64,000 nucleotides of DNA from Nitrospira sp. CR1.3 (GTDB lineage: Bacteria > Nitrospirota > Nitrospiria > Nitrospirales > Nitrospiraceae). Shown here in pieces: positions 8,474-18,052 of the stretch (positions within the stretch are counted from its first letter, which is position 1; each line of letters starts with the position of its first letter). Both the position numbers and the translations under genes were made by a program. Under the pieces are notes generated by a model. The model was not told the origin of the DNA. It worked only from the letters and a program-made list of their open reading frames with translations, and searched no databases. The stretch lies in contig WIAH01000004.1 of assembly GCA_014055525.1 (NCBI GenBank), positions 124,001 to 188,000 of the forward strand, in the 5' to 3' direction.

Positions 8474-10735
8474 ATGAAATCTCCTTGTTGGACTCGCATC
8501 CTGTTGCTGTTCTCTCTCCTGATAGGGTCTGCCACAGTTCATCAAGAGCAAGTGGCCGCTCAGTCATCTGGAGAGCACAGCGCCGGCGCGAAGCGCGCTC
8601 TCCTGATCGGGATCAATAAGTATCGCGCCGTGCCGAAACTCCAGGGCTCGCTAAACGACATTGAAACGATGAAGCAGGTGCTGACGACCCGCTGGGGATT
8701 TCCTGAAGCGAACATTCGATTGTTGACCGATGAGCAGGCAACGCGCGAAGGCATACTCGCCGCGCTCAATCTGCTTGTGAAGCAGACCGGGCCGCTGGAC
8801 ACGGTGTACATCCACTACTCCGGACATGGATCGCAGGTCGCGGACCTGAACGGAGACGAACCGGACGACAAGCTCGATGAAACCCTCGTCCCCCAAGACG
8901 GCCGGACCGGCTCGATTCCCGACATCACCGACGATGAATTGGACGCGATCTTCGGACGGTTGCCGACCAAGAACGCCTTCATTGTCCTCGACTCCTGCCA
9001 TTCGGGAACCGCCACCCGCTCGCTGGATATCCGCACCCGTTCAATTCCACAGGATACTCGTGTGGATTTGTATCGCAAACCTGCCGGCGCGGAGATTCAC
9101 ACACGGGGGAACATTCAACTGCTGCCCTCCCAGTACGTGTTGATGACGGGAGCAGCCTCTCATCAGGAAGCGCTGGACGGCCCGGTCGGAGGACGCTATC
9201 ACGGCTTCTTCACCTACGCGCTTTCGAAAAGTCTCAGCGCCTCTTCGGCTGCGGCATCGCCTCGCGAGATCTTTCGCGGGATCGAAACAGAACTGAAACG
9301 CATTCAGACTCACTTCGGCCGCTCCTCGATGCCGGAACCGCAGCTGGAAGCGCCGCCGGACCTGCTCGACTCTCCCTTGCTGATGCCGGCCGGCGGCGCG
9401 ATACAATCGAAGACATCCGGCGGGGGCTCCCGACTTGCCTGGGTGGAAGTCAGGCAGAGCGAGCCCGGAATTGTGATCCTCGCCAACGGCTTGCTCCTTG
9501 GCGCAGGGCTTGGATCTACCTGGGCCATCTATCCTCCCGGTGAAACCGCATTCGTCCCAGGGCAGGCGCTGGCTGTCGCGACGGTTACTCAGCTCTCAGG
9601 ACAAGATGCCAGAGGGAAGTACCATCCCGCCGGCAAGAAGATCGTCGAGCATTCGCGAGCCGTCGCGCTGATGCCGGCGCCGGCCGGAGAGAGAATCCCG
9701 ATCCAAATTCTCGACGCATCGCTGCCGAAGCGGAAGCAAATCGAAGAGGCGTTGACAAAGTATCTCCCGAGCGCGGAAGTGGTCGGTCCCGATCAGTCTC
9801 CCCGCTATTTGGTCAATTCGCAGGACAACGGAATCCAATTGTTTGCGGCAGATGGCCTCCAACTTGTGGGATCGTTCGGAGGAGATGGGGACAACTGGGG
9901 GCCGGGTCTGGCGCTGGTGGTCTCTCGCTCCGCGACAGCCTCTGAGCTGCTCACGCTGGACAATCCCTCATCGCAGTTGAAGATCGACGTGCGAGTGGCA
10001 AACGCTCCGGCGCCAGCCAAACCGAAAATCGGAACGAGAGGCATCGCCGTTGTCGCCGCAGATACGCAGCCGGCGCGCTACCGTATCCGAAAACCCGGAA
10101 GACCGCGCACGGCTGAGAACACATTACAACTCGAAGTAACCGTGAATGCGGACGCCTATATTTCCATCGTGGACGTGGATTCAGAAGGCGGGGTCAATCT
10201 TCTGTTTCCCAATGACTACGCCAAGCCCGGTTTCTACCCCGACGGATTGGTGCGGGGAGGAGAAACGGTTTTGATTCCAGATTCCCTCAACGACAGAAAC
10301 AGGGCCGGGTTCTATTGGGACTATAGTCCCCCGAAGGGCATGGACACGGTGCGGGTCTTCAGCAGCACCGACCTTGCTACAGCGCAGATGATACGCGAAC
10401 GGGTCAGGAACCTCCAGAGCAGCGCCGCGAAAAATCCCGGAAAGGTCAATACCCGCGCGATCGCCGCCGACCTCGGATCGATTCGTGAGCAGCTTGCCAA
10501 ACGAGCGGTGCGGGGAATCGTCGCCGTGTACGATCCGACGCCGCATGTTCCGGGACCGGCTGATGCCGGGCAACCGATCGAGCAAACAATGGCTGCGACG
10601 GCGGAGCCGATCCCTCTGCCTGAGCCATCGAATGTTCAAGAGATTGGTGGACCATCGCAGTTGCCCTCAGCCGTACCGGCGGGGCCGGCGCCGGATTGGG
10701 TCGCCGCTTCGATCACGATCAAAGTCGAGGGATAG
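8474..10735 (+). CDS. exported caspase-like (peptidase C14) protein with DUF4384
   Basis: A 753-residue protein. Starts exist at 8465, 8468 and 8474; the last is best spaced from AAAGGTG. A signal peptide (residues about 8-28, ending VAAQ) directs it out of the cytoplasm. Residues about 35-300 form a C14 caspase domain: ALLIGINKY near the start, catalytic His in YIHYSGHGSQ, catalytic Cys in IVLDSCHSGTA. A middle region without a named domain leads to a DUF4384-like domain (about residues 550-650: LEVTVNADAYISIVDVDSEG, VNLLFPNDY). Caspase-fold bacterial proteins are Cys proteases cutting after Arg/Lys or Asp; substrates here are unknown. The context with a sigma/anti-sigma pair and a DUF4384 lipoprotein suggests an envelope signalling or proteolysis pathway. 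Confidence 0.88.
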   Translation: MKSPCWTRILLLFSLLIGSATVHQEQVAAQSSGEHSAGAKRALLIGINKYRAVPKLQGSLNDIETMKQVLTTRWGFPEANIRLLTDEQATREGILAALNLLVKQTGPLDTVYIHYSGHGSQVADLNGDEPDDKLDETLVPQDGRTGSIPDITDDELDAIFGRLPTKNAFIVLDSCHSGTATRSLDIRTRSIPQDTRVDLYRKPAGAEIHTRGNIQLLPSQYVLMTGAASHQEALDGPVGGRYHGFFTYALSKSLSASSAAASPREIFRGIETELKRIQTHFGRSSMPEPQLEAPPDLLDSPLLMPAGGAIQSKTSGGGSRLAWVEVRQSEPGIVILANGLLLGAGLGSTWAIYPPGETAFVPGQALAVATVTQLSGQDARGKYHPAGKKIVEHSRAVALMPAPAGERIPIQILDASLPKRKQIEEALTKYLPSAEVVGPDQSPRYLVNSQDNGIQLFAADGLQLVGSFGGDGDNWGPGLALVVSRSATASELLTLDNPSSQLKIDVRVANAPAPAKPKIGTRGIAVVAADTQPARYRIRKPGRPRTAENTLQLEVTVNADAYISIVDVDSEGGVNLLFPNDYAKPGFYPDGLVRGGETVLIPDSLNDRNRAGFYWDYSPPKGMDTVRVFSSTDLATAQMIRERVRNLQSSAAKNPGKVNTRAIAADLGSIREQLAKRAVRGIVAVYDPTPHVPGPADAGQPIEQTMAATAEPIPLPEPSNVQEIGGPSQLPSAVPAGPAPDWVAASITIKVEG

Positions 10736-10745
10736 GCGGGCGGTC

Positions 10746-12086
10746 CTATCGGAGAAACAAGAGCCAGAGGTAGATCGAGCTCAACAGGATCGAGCCTACC
10801 ATCACGGGAAATCCGAGTTTCACAAACTGCCAGAACGTGATGTGGTGTCCTGCCTTGCGCGCCAGATCCACGACCACGACGTTGGCGCTCGCCCCGATGA
10901 TGGTGCCGTTTCCGCCCAGGCAGGCTCCCAGCGCGAGCGCCCACCATAGAGGAATCACATCAGGCTGATGAACCAGTGTCGCATACTCGGTAATATCGGG
11001 ATGGAGCGACCGCGCCAGGTCCACAATTAAAGGATTCATCGCCGCGACATATGGAATGTTGTCGACGATGGCCGAGAGGATGGCCGAGCCCCACAAAACC
11101 GCCAGGGTTGATCCGGCAAGATTGCCGCTCGTCAGAACAACCAGCTGATTGGCGACGTAGCGAATGACGCCGACCTTCACCAGTCCGCCGACCAAAATAA
11201 ACAACCCGATGAAAAAGAAGATGGTTTTCCATTCCACGTCGGTGAGATAGGACAGCTCTTCTCCGTCGCCTCCCTTGCCTCGACCGTGCCCCAGCAGCAT
11301 GAAGAGGCTTGCGCCCAGCAACGCCACGGTGGCCGGTTCCAAGCGAAGTACCCCGTGGAGGCAGAAGGCCAGGTTCACGCAGCCGAGCAACCAGACGGAG
11401 CGCCGCAGCAACGCCCGATCCTGCACGGCGTCACCGGCCTGCAAGGCTAGGATGCCGTCTCGAAGATGTGGGGCCACACGCATCGATCGGCCGAAAAACA
11501 GCCAGAGGGCGCCGAGGAATGCGGCCATCATCACGACCACGATCGGTCCCAACACGACCAGAAAGTCCAGGTAACCTAACTCGGCCTTGCTGGCGATCAT
11601 AATGTTCGGAGGATCCCCGACCAGGGTTGCCGTGCCGCCGATATTGGACGATACCGTTTCGACAATCAGGAACGGGACGGGATTCAGCTCAAGGCGTTTG
11701 GTAATCGCCAGCGTGACCGGGGCCATCAAGAGCACGGTCGTGACGTTGTCCAACATGGCGGACAGGACAGCCGTGACGACGGCGAGAAGAAGCACCATAC
11801 GGAACGGCTTGGCGTCGGCTTTCTGCGCGGCCCAAATCGCCAGCACTTCGAATAGACCTGTCTCGCGGACGATGTTGACGATCACCATCATCCCGATCAG
11901 GAGAAAAATTACGTTGTAATCCACGCCGAATTCATGGGAGTAGAATGCTTCGTTTTGCGTGACCACGCCAAGGGCGATCATGAGCGCGGCGCCGGAGATG
12001 GCGACGATCGTCTTATGGATGCGTTCCGTGATGATGATCAGATACGCGAGGCCGAATATGAGCAACGCGAGCGAGACGTCAGACAT
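10746..12086 (-). CDS. ArsB/NhaD/SLC13-superfamily permease
   Basis: A 446-residue polytopic membrane protein with about 11-12 hydrophobic segments. The duplicated ion-transporter pattern is visible: SAMLDNVTTVLLMAPVTLAI with NIGGTATLVGDPPN in the first half, and SAIVDNIPYVAAMNP with LGGNGTIIGASANV in the second. These repeats define the CitMHS-like fold shared by arsenite, Na+/H+ and dicarboxylate carriers. Substrate cannot be told from sequence; the GDPPN motif is typical of NhaD/ArsB-like members. It converges with the caspase gene, leaving only 10 bases between the stops. Confidence 0.85.
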   Translation of the reverse strand: MSDVSLALLIFGLAYLIIITERIHKTIVAISGAALMIALGVVTQNEAFYSHEFGVDYNVIFLLIGMMVIVNIVRETGLFEVLAIWAAQKADAKPFRMVLLLAVVTAVLSAMLDNVTTVLLMAPVTLAITKRLELNPVPFLIVETVSSNIGGTATLVGDPPNIMIASKAELGYLDFLVVLGPIVVVMMAAFLGALWLFFGRSMRVAPHLRDGILALQAGDAVQDRALLRRSVWLLGCVNLAFCLHGVLRLEPATVALLGASLFMLLGHGRGKGGDGEELSYLTDVEWKTIFFFIGLFILVGGLVKVGVIRYVANQLVVLTSGNLAGSTLAVLWGSAILSAIVDNIPYVAAMNPLIVDLARSLHPDITEYATLVHQPDVIPLWWALALGACLGGNGTIIGASANVVVVDLARKAGHHITFWQFVKLGFPVMVGSILLSSIYLWLLFLR

Positions 12087-12264
12087 AATGCCCCTTGTAC
12101 GGTTCGATGATGAATGCGCCTATTATGGAGAGACTGCGGGAAACAGGCAACGGAAGTCGGACAAGCGGCGGAATGCGCTACAATCCCGATTCCGGCTCAT
12201 TGCGTTTTCCTCTTCCATAATGCCGCCCCTACCCGTACCATATGGCCTCGGGCGGCAGTGATCG

Positions 12265-14481
12265 ATGATGTCCAGACTTTCTTCCGAACAGATTGAACTG
12301 TTAGTCCAGGGCAAGCTGTGGGATCCTCTCTCCCTGCTCGGCCCCCACCCGACTGCAGCCGGGTCCTCTGCCGTCGTCATCCGCTGCTTTCTTCCCGACG
12401 CGAAGGACGCGTCTGTGGTCTTCGACAAGCGGGACCGCCCACCTGTTCCGATGGCGCGTATCCATGAAGCCGGTCTCTTCGAAGCGACTGTTCCCGGCCC
12501 CCTGCCGACCGGTCGCTACCGTCTGCGCTCGACCGACCATGCCGGAGCAACCACGGAACGACACGATCCCTATGCCTTCGAGCCGCTCCTCACGGATTTT
12601 GAGCTCCACTTGTTCGCCGAGGGGAGATTCTACCGTGCCTACGAGACGATGGGAGCGCATCTTCGCGCGGTCGACGACGTCGCAGGAGTGCATTTTGTGG
12701 TCTGGGCTCCCAATGCAGCCCGTGTCAGCATCGTGGGTGATTTCAATCAGTGGGACGGACGCCGTCATTCCATGACCAGCCGCGGGTCGACTGGACTGTG
12801 GGAATTGTTTATCCCGGACTTGGAACCGGGCACTTTGTACAAGTACGAAATCCGTCCGCGCGAACAAGACGCCATTCTTTTGAAGGCCGATCCCTACGCA
12901 GTCGCTTCGGAACTTCGCCCAAAGACAGCCTCGCTCGTCCATGACCTGTCGCAGTATGTCTGGAACGACCATGCCTGGATGATGGAACGACAAAAGCGAG
13001 ACCCGCTGACTTCTCCCTTGTCCATCTACGAAGTCCATCTTGGTTCCTGGATGAGGGTTCCCGAAGAGAACAATCGATGGCTCAGCTATCGTGAACTTGC
13101 CGACAAGCTGATTCCCTATGCGAAAGACATGGGATTCACGCATCTGGAACTGATGCCGGTCACGGAGCATCCTTTTGACGCCTCATGGGGCTATCAATCC
13201 ACCGGGTATTTCTCCGCCACCAGTCGTTACGGTTCCCCGGAGGACTTCATGGCCTTCGTCGATGTCGCGCATCAAAGCGGCATCGGCGTCTTGATGGACT
13301 GGGCGCCCGCCCACTTTCCCGACGATGCGCATGGCCTCGCGCAGTTCGACGGCACCCATCTCTACGACCATGCCGACCCGCGTCTCGGCTACCATCCGGA
13401 TTGGCACAGTCGCATCTTCAACTACGGTCGGGTCGAGGTGCGCAACTTTCTCATGAACAGCGCGCTCTTTTGGCTGGATCGTTACCACATCGACGGTCTT
13501 CGCGTGGACGCGGTGGCCTCCATGTTGTACCTCGATTACGGCCGGAAATCCGGCGAATGGATTCCCAACCAGTTCGGCGGGCATGAGAATCTTGACGCTG
13601 TGCTATTTGTGAAAGACCTCAACGTCCTCGCCCACCGTGATTTCCCCGGCACGATGATGCTGGCGGAAGAATCGACCTCGTGGGCCGGCGTCTCCCGTCC
13701 CACCTATACCGGCGGGTTGGGATTCACCTTCAAATGGAATATGGGATGGATGCACGACGTCCTCGACTATTTTCAGCACGAGCCGGTGCATCGCATGTAC
13801 CACCAGAATCAGCTCACGTTCGGATTGCTCTATGCTTTCAACGAGAATTTCGTTCTCCCGCTGTCGCACGACGAAGTCGTTCACGGCAAGCGATCTTTGC
13901 TCGACAAGATGCCGGGGGACGACTGGCAGCGCTTCGCCAATCTTCGCGCGCTCTTTGGCTTCATGTACGCGCATCCCGGCAAGAAGATGCTTTTTATGGG
14001 CGGAGAGTTTGGGCAATGGCGCGAGTGGAATCACGATACCAGCCTCGAGTGGCACTTGCGGGAATACCCCCCTCACGCCGGTCTGCAGCGTCTGGTTCGG
14101 GATCTGAATTGGCTCTATCAGGAGCATCCGGCCTTGTACGAAATTGATCATGACTGGCCGGGGTTTCAATGGGTGGACTTTCACGATGCCGCTCATTCAG
14201 TATTGGTTTTCCTGCGCAAGGCGAAGGAACCAGATCGACGGATTCTCTGTGTCTGCAACTTCACGCCAGTCCCGCGCCATGATTATCGCGTCGGAGTGCC
14301 GCAGCCCGGTTACTATTGCGAGCTGCTGAATACTGATGCATCTGTCTACGGCGGCAGCAACATCGGGAATGCCGGCGGGCTTCAATCGCAGTCGATCCCG
14401 AGCCACGGGCTTCCGGCATCCTTGAGCTTGACGCTGCCTCCGCTGTCGGTGTTGTACCTTAAGCTGGAAACGGGCTGGTGA
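12265..14481 (+). CDS. glgB: 1,4-alpha-glucan branching enzyme
   Basis: A 738-residue enzyme that makes alpha-1,6 branches in glycogen, close to the usual bacterial length of about 730. It has N-terminal beta-sandwich modules (CBM48-like, FVVWAPNAARVSIVGDFNQW around residue 145) and a GH13 barrel with nucleophile Asp415 (GLRVDAVASMLYLDY), acid/base Glu468 (LAEESTSW) and transition-state Asp536 (LSHDEVVHGK). The C-terminal beta domain ends in LSVLYLKLE. ATG 12265 or the next ATG at 12268 could start it. No other glycogen gene lies beside it in this window. Confidence 0.97.
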   Translation: MMSRLSSEQIELLVQGKLWDPLSLLGPHPTAAGSSAVVIRCFLPDAKDASVVFDKRDRPPVPMARIHEAGLFEATVPGPLPTGRYRLRSTDHAGATTERHDPYAFEPLLTDFELHLFAEGRFYRAYETMGAHLRAVDDVAGVHFVVWAPNAARVSIVGDFNQWDGRRHSMTSRGSTGLWELFIPDLEPGTLYKYEIRPREQDAILLKADPYAVASELRPKTASLVHDLSQYVWNDHAWMMERQKRDPLTSPLSIYEVHLGSWMRVPEENNRWLSYRELADKLIPYAKDMGFTHLELMPVTEHPFDASWGYQSTGYFSATSRYGSPEDFMAFVDVAHQSGIGVLMDWAPAHFPDDAHGLAQFDGTHLYDHADPRLGYHPDWHSRIFNYGRVEVRNFLMNSALFWLDRYHIDGLRVDAVASMLYLDYGRKSGEWIPNQFGGHENLDAVLFVKDLNVLAHRDFPGTMMLAEESTSWAGVSRPTYTGGLGFTFKWNMGWMHDVLDYFQHEPVHRMYHQNQLTFGLLYAFNENFVLPLSHDEVVHGKRSLLDKMPGDDWQRFANLRALFGFMYAHPGKKMLFMGGEFGQWREWNHDTSLEWHLREYPPHAGLQRLVRDLNWLYQEHPALYEIDHDWPGFQWVDFHDAAHSVLVFLRKAKEPDRRILCVCNFTPVPRHDYRVGVPQPGYYCELLNTDASVYGGSNIGNAGGLQSQSIPSHGLPASLSLTLPPLSVLYLKLETGW

Positions 14482-14486
14482 CGTTC

Positions 14487-15035
14487 TTATCTGGCCGGGG
14501 CGGCGGGTTTCACGTCGAGGATGGTGACGTCGAAGAATAGGGTCTTTCCTGCCAAGGGGTGATTGAAATCGAGAACCACCGTGTCTTCCTTGACTTCCGT
14601 GACCCGCGGAAACATTGATTGTCCATCTGAACTCTTTGCTTCCAGCTGAGCGCCTACTTTTCTGGCTGCCTCAGGAACCAGGCTTTTCTTGACCTCTTGA
14701 ACGGCTTTGGCATCGACTTCGCCGTATCCATCGGCAGGTTTGACGATGACGCGTTTCTTGTCGCCTTTAGCGAGTCCTTCCAAGGATTGCTCCAATCCCG
14801 GCACGATCTCATGCGCCCCATGTCGATAGGTCATCGGCTCCTTGCCCACATTCGATTCCAATAGGGTCTTGTCCTCCAGTTTCAAGGTGTATTCAAGCGT
14901 CACCTGCGCGCCGTTCTTGATCGTCGGCGCAGAACGCTTGCTGGAACTGTCGGCAGCGATGGCTGAGCCTTCGACTGGAGCAAGACACGCGATCATGAGC
15001 CATGCCGGCAGGATCGAGGAGTGAAATCTCTTCAC
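14487..15035 (-). CDS. exported FKBP-type peptidyl-prolyl isomerase
   Basis: A 182-residue protein. The GTG at 15035 lies 5 bases after GGAGG; the in-frame ATG at 15047 overlaps that motif. A signal peptide (FHSSILPAWLMIACLAPVEGSAIA) sends it to the periplasm. The domain starting VTLEYTLKLEDKTLLESN has the SlyD-like arrangement: FKBP strand, an inserted flap after PADGYGEV, and return strands VVLDFNHPLAGKTLFFDVTI. It catalyses proline isomerisation and can act as a chaperone; most SlyD relatives are cytoplasmic, so export is notable. Stops of this gene and glgB are 5 bases apart, convergent. Confidence 0.88.
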   Translation of the reverse strand: MKRFHSSILPAWLMIACLAPVEGSAIAADSSSKRSAPTIKNGAQVTLEYTLKLEDKTLLESNVGKEPMTYRHGAHEIVPGLEQSLEGLAKGDKKRVIVKPADGYGEVDAKAVQEVKKSLVPEAARKVGAQLEAKSSDGQSMFPRVTEVKEDTVVLDFNHPLAGKTLFFDVTILDVKPAAPAR

Positions 15036-15075
15036 AAAGACCTCCATGAGACGATGTCGGGAAAGAAAGCGCAGG

Positions 15076-15639
15076 TTACCAGTGGCGGAACGGGCCGGAA
15101 TCGAGGTGAACGAACCCTGCCCTCGGATAGAAGCCGACTCCACCGTATCGTTGCTTCAGCGCGGCATGACGAATGGCGCGTGTGGAAATCCCGGGGATAA
15201 AAAAGTCGAGCGCTTGCCCTTCAACATGATAACTGTGTCGCGCGGCCCGTCGGCTTTTTCTGACGAGCAGTGCGTTGTATTCCGGCGATCGATATCCGGA
15301 AATGAGATGGATTTCACCACCGCCCCCCAGGGCCTTCTGAACCAGGTTGACATGCTCCAGTAGTCGAGTATCGATGGCGGCCACCTCGCCTGTATGGTGG
15401 CATCGGAGAATCTGATTGATATCGTCTAGAGCGGCGAGATCATAGTGCCCCCTGTCATTCCGGAACCGCACGCGCAGCCGCTCATCCGTGTGGACGTTAT
15501 AGAACGAGAGTTCGCCCTCGGGCAGTTCTTTTGCCGAGACCGCCGAAGGACTTAGCATCCGACCGCCCAACAGCAGTAGGCCTGCGGCGGACGTTTTCAA
15601 CAGGGTTCGACGGGTCCAAGACCACTCCGACTGCTGCAC
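15076..15639 (-). CDS. YcbK-like (DUF882) Tat-exported murein peptidase
   Basis: A 187-residue protein starting at GTG with GGAG about 8 bases upstream. The N-terminus carries a Tat signal (WTRRTLLKTSAAGLLLLGG). Residues about 50-187 match the DUF882/M15-like family: zinc-ligand motifs H-S-Y-H-V-E-G-Q-A-L-D-F and G-F-V-H-L-D-S-G. Relatives such as E. coli MepK (YcbK) cut cross-links in peptidoglycan, so a role in cell-wall growth is likely. Its stop lies 40 bases upstream of the FKBP start, so the two may share a transcript. Confidence 0.87.
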   Translation of the reverse strand: MQQSEWSWTRRTLLKTSAAGLLLLGGRMLSPSAVSAKELPEGELSFYNVHTDERLRVRFRNDRGHYDLAALDDINQILRCHHTGEVAAIDTRLLEHVNLVQKALGGGGEIHLISGYRSPEYNALLVRKSRRAARHSYHVEGQALDFFIPGISTRAIRHAALKQRYGGVGFYPRAGFVHLDSGPFRHW

Positions 15640-15885
15640 GGGAATACTCCAAGGGGGTCACGGTGAGGACAGGGCGTACGTAGTTGCCGGAGGCTTGTAC
15701 CAAAAAGCTGTAGAGGAGGTCAAGTTTATTTTTTCAGATCAACCGACAGATGGCCCGGAGCAATTTCCTGCTCCTTACGGCTATTTGATTTCTCTTCTCA
15801 TTCGACCCGCATAGTATTGTCTTCTTCCTAGACAGGTGCGGCTAATGCGGGTAGTATTCAAAAGGCTCAAGGAGCGCCGATTAAC

Positions 15886-16248
15886 ATGTCCACTATTCTT
15901 GTCATCGACGACGAAGATTCGATCCGCCATCTCCTCAAGGACGTGCTCGAAAAAGCCCAGTATCGGGTTATCGAGGCGCGCGATGGGCGCGAGGGCCTGA
16001 CGGCCTATCAGAAAAACCCTGTTGATTTGGTCATCATGGACATTCTGATGCCCGGAACCGACGGGCTTGAAGCGACGCTCCAGCTGACACGCGAGTATGT
16101 GGATGCGAAGATCATTGCGATGACCGGAGCGCAGGGAGATCGTAACTTCCTGGATGTGGCGAAACTGTTCGGCGCCAGACGGGTATTCGAGAAGCCATTT
16201 GATTTGAACAAGTTAGTCGACGCCGTCAAGGAAGAGCTTGCCCGCTAG
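15886..16248 (+). CDS. single-domain response regulator
   Basis: A 120-residue CheY-like receiver domain with no output domain. The acidic pocket is visible as DDED at residues 8-11, the phosphorylation site is Asp52 (VIMDILMPG), and the conserved Lys lies in FEKPF near residue 102. It probably passes phosphate to, or regulates, another protein by contact. No histidine kinase is adjacent, so the partner is unknown. Confidence 0.93.
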   Translation: MSTILVIDDEDSIRHLLKDVLEKAQYRVIEARDGREGLTAYQKNPVDLVIMDILMPGTDGLEATLQLTREYVDAKIIAMTGAQGDRNFLDVAKLFGARRVFEKPFDLNKLVDAVKEELAR

Positions 16249-16317
16249 GTAGCACTGTCCGGCAGATATTCTCGGTCCTTCATATTCGTCAGCAAAAAGC
16301 AGCATCCCCCGACAGTA

Positions 16318-16746
16318 ATGTGGCTGATACTATTGATTCTCTACACATTCCTGATTCTAGCGAGCGGGGTATACGGCTCTGTCTTTGTGGCGCATTCCCA
16401 TTGGGACTATGTAGTCTGGGTTCCACCCCTATCAGAGATTCGAACGGTTGAATTCTGGCTTGATATTCTTGTCAACATCGCACTGTATCTCCCATTCGGC
16501 ATGCTCTTTCTTCAGCGAAAAGATTCGGTAGATTTCTCTAATCGCACAATACTCCTGCTACTCGCCTTGATCCTTTCCTGCACCGTTGAACTCTACCAGG
16601 TTTACTCACACAATCGACGTCCCTCCCCAGTCGATATCGTCTGCAATGTCAGTGGAGCCATGGTGGGAACATTCCTCTGGAACATGTGGAAAAATCGCCT
16701 GAGACTATCGACTGGCCCCAAAGCCCCTCCTATTCCCATCCGATAG
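16318..16746 (+). CDS. VanZ-like membrane protein
   Basis: A 142-residue protein with about four hydrophobic segments. It carries the VanZ-like signature NIALYLPFGMLF in the middle, then CTVELYQVYSHNRRPSPVDIVCNVSGAMVG. VanZ-like proteins are integral membrane proteins of poorly known biochemistry; the founding member gives low-level teicoplanin resistance. The last 17 bases overlap the convergent lipoprotein gene. Confidence 0.82.
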   Translation: MWLILLILYTFLILASGVYGSVFVAHSHWDYVVWVPPLSEIRTVEFWLDILVNIALYLPFGMLFLQRKDSVDFSNRTILLLLALILSCTVELYQVYSHNRRPSPVDIVCNVSGAMVGTFLWNMWKNRLRLSTGPKAPPIPIR

Positions 16747-17170
16747 GCTCATAACCTCGTTCTTGCAGGCAACGATTCACATATTGCTTGTAGGCCTGGC
16801 TCGGCGGGGATTTACGGAAAAGGCCTCGGAGAAATCCTCCAGTCGCACCACTAGCCGCCCCAACCATCGCTCCCGTGCCAGGACGACCGACCACCGCGCC
16901 ACCGACCGCCCCTGCGGCAGACCCGACGGCGCCTCCCGCCGCAGTATTACCGGCGACCTGTCCCGATTTGCCCTTACTCGGCGTTGCCCCGGCATCCTTA
17001 GCCATCTGCTTGCATTCCTCGATGTCACGATCGGCCAGGTCTTCTCCAACCTCCTTGAGATGGGCGTTCGGGTACAGAATCGGTTTGGGCGAACAGCCCG
17101 CCACCGGGAGCACAGAAATCGCTGCCGTGATTACACAAAGCGCCTTGAGGGAACCTTTGTTAGCGGCCAC
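16730..17170 (-). CDS. lipoprotein with glycine-zipper segment
   Basis: A 146-residue protein starting at GTG 17170, with AAGGA 9 bases upstream inside the preceding gene. The signal ends in a lipobox (SVLPVAGC, Cys26). A Gly/Ala-rich stretch at about residues 72-112 (AAGGAVGSAAGAVGGAVVG) is a glycine zipper likely to insert in or associate with membrane. Two Cys residues lie outside it (ECKQM; NRCLQERGY). It overlaps the preceding gene by 11 bases, so translation is probably coupled. Confidence 0.78.
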   Translation of the reverse strand: MAANKGSLKALCVITAAISVLPVAGCSPKPILYPNAHLKEVGEDLADRDIEECKQMAKDAGATPSKGKSGQVAGNTAAGGAVGSAAGAVGGAVVGRPGTGAMVGAASGATGGFLRGLFRKSPPSQAYKQYVNRCLQERGYEPIGWE

Positions 17171-18014
17171 CGGTCAATTCCTTGCGAACGAGCCCGCGCA
17201 TCATCACCGGATCGTTGTACCCGACTTCGCTCAAGGCATCCATCAGGTGAAGACCTCTGCTCTCCACCAGCTCCTTGGCCTTGGCGTAGTTTCTGGCGCT
17301 GAAACGCGCCACGGCCGGCTGCCCGTTGACAATCTGGCAGGCCAACACTTCATCGCCGACTTCCAACGTGCCGCCCTGCTCGATAAGCATTTTCGCCTGG
17401 CTCGCTGTGATTCCGTGCAACTTCGAGAATTCATCCAGCCCTCCTGTTTCCACCAGCCGCCCGTCAGGCATGATGCACAGCCGCTTGAAATGGGGAGACC
17501 AGTCTTTGCGGAAATCGATGTATTTGATATCGCCGCCTTTCGCGACGGCACGATCCAGCGTACGGTAATCCAATCCCAGGTTCTTCAAGGCAAGCTTTGC
17601 TTTCAATTCATCCGGCAGGGTGCGAAAAAATACGGCCTCCGCCGCTTCGATCAATGGAAGGGACCGGGCCCTCGCCGCCTGTTCCGCCTCGGCAAACTGC
17701 ATCAGATCCAGGCCGAAGGTTTGCTTCGGACGTCCGCCTGTCGGATCAATGATGCAGGCAAACAACCCGCGCGTGAGCAGGCCCGCCTCCTGCGGATAGA
17801 CATAGACCCCGCCATCAACGAGCAGCTTTGTCATCGTTTCCACCGGAACGCCATAACTCTCCGATAGAATCTTCGCGTGCCCGGGCAGATCCTCCGGTTG
17901 TGTCATCGCACAGGCCGTGACATTTCCCGGCGCATCGAATTCCGAATAGTCCTCAATGATATTGTAGAGGACTGTGGGCTTCGGTTTTTCCGTCCTTTTC
18001 TTAATCTTGAACAT
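17160..18014 (-). CDS. uncharacterised protein between SagB-like and lipoprotein genes
   Basis: A 284-residue soluble protein with no signal peptide or membrane segment. I do not recognise a family. A positively charged N-terminus (MFKIKKRTEKPKP) leads into a mixed alpha/beta sequence; the C-terminal third is helical and charged. It sits 38 bases downstream of the SagB-type gene and overlaps the lipoprotein gene, so all three are likely one operon. Confidence 0.7.
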   Translation of the reverse strand: MFKIKKRTEKPKPTVLYNIIEDYSEFDAPGNVTACAMTQPEDLPGHAKILSESYGVPVETMTKLLVDGGVYVYPQEAGLLTRGLFACIIDPTGGRPKQTFGLDLMQFAEAEQAARARSLPLIEAAEAVFFRTLPDELKAKLALKNLGLDYRTLDRAVAKGGDIKYIDFRKDWSPHFKRLCIMPDGRLVETGGLDEFSKLHGITASQAKMLIEQGGTLEVGDEVLACQIVNGQPAVARFSARNYAKAKELVESRGLHLMDALSEVGYNDPVMMRGLVRKELTGGR

Positions 18015-18052
18015 GAACCCTCATCGGTAAAGATATTGATTAAGCGACCTGA

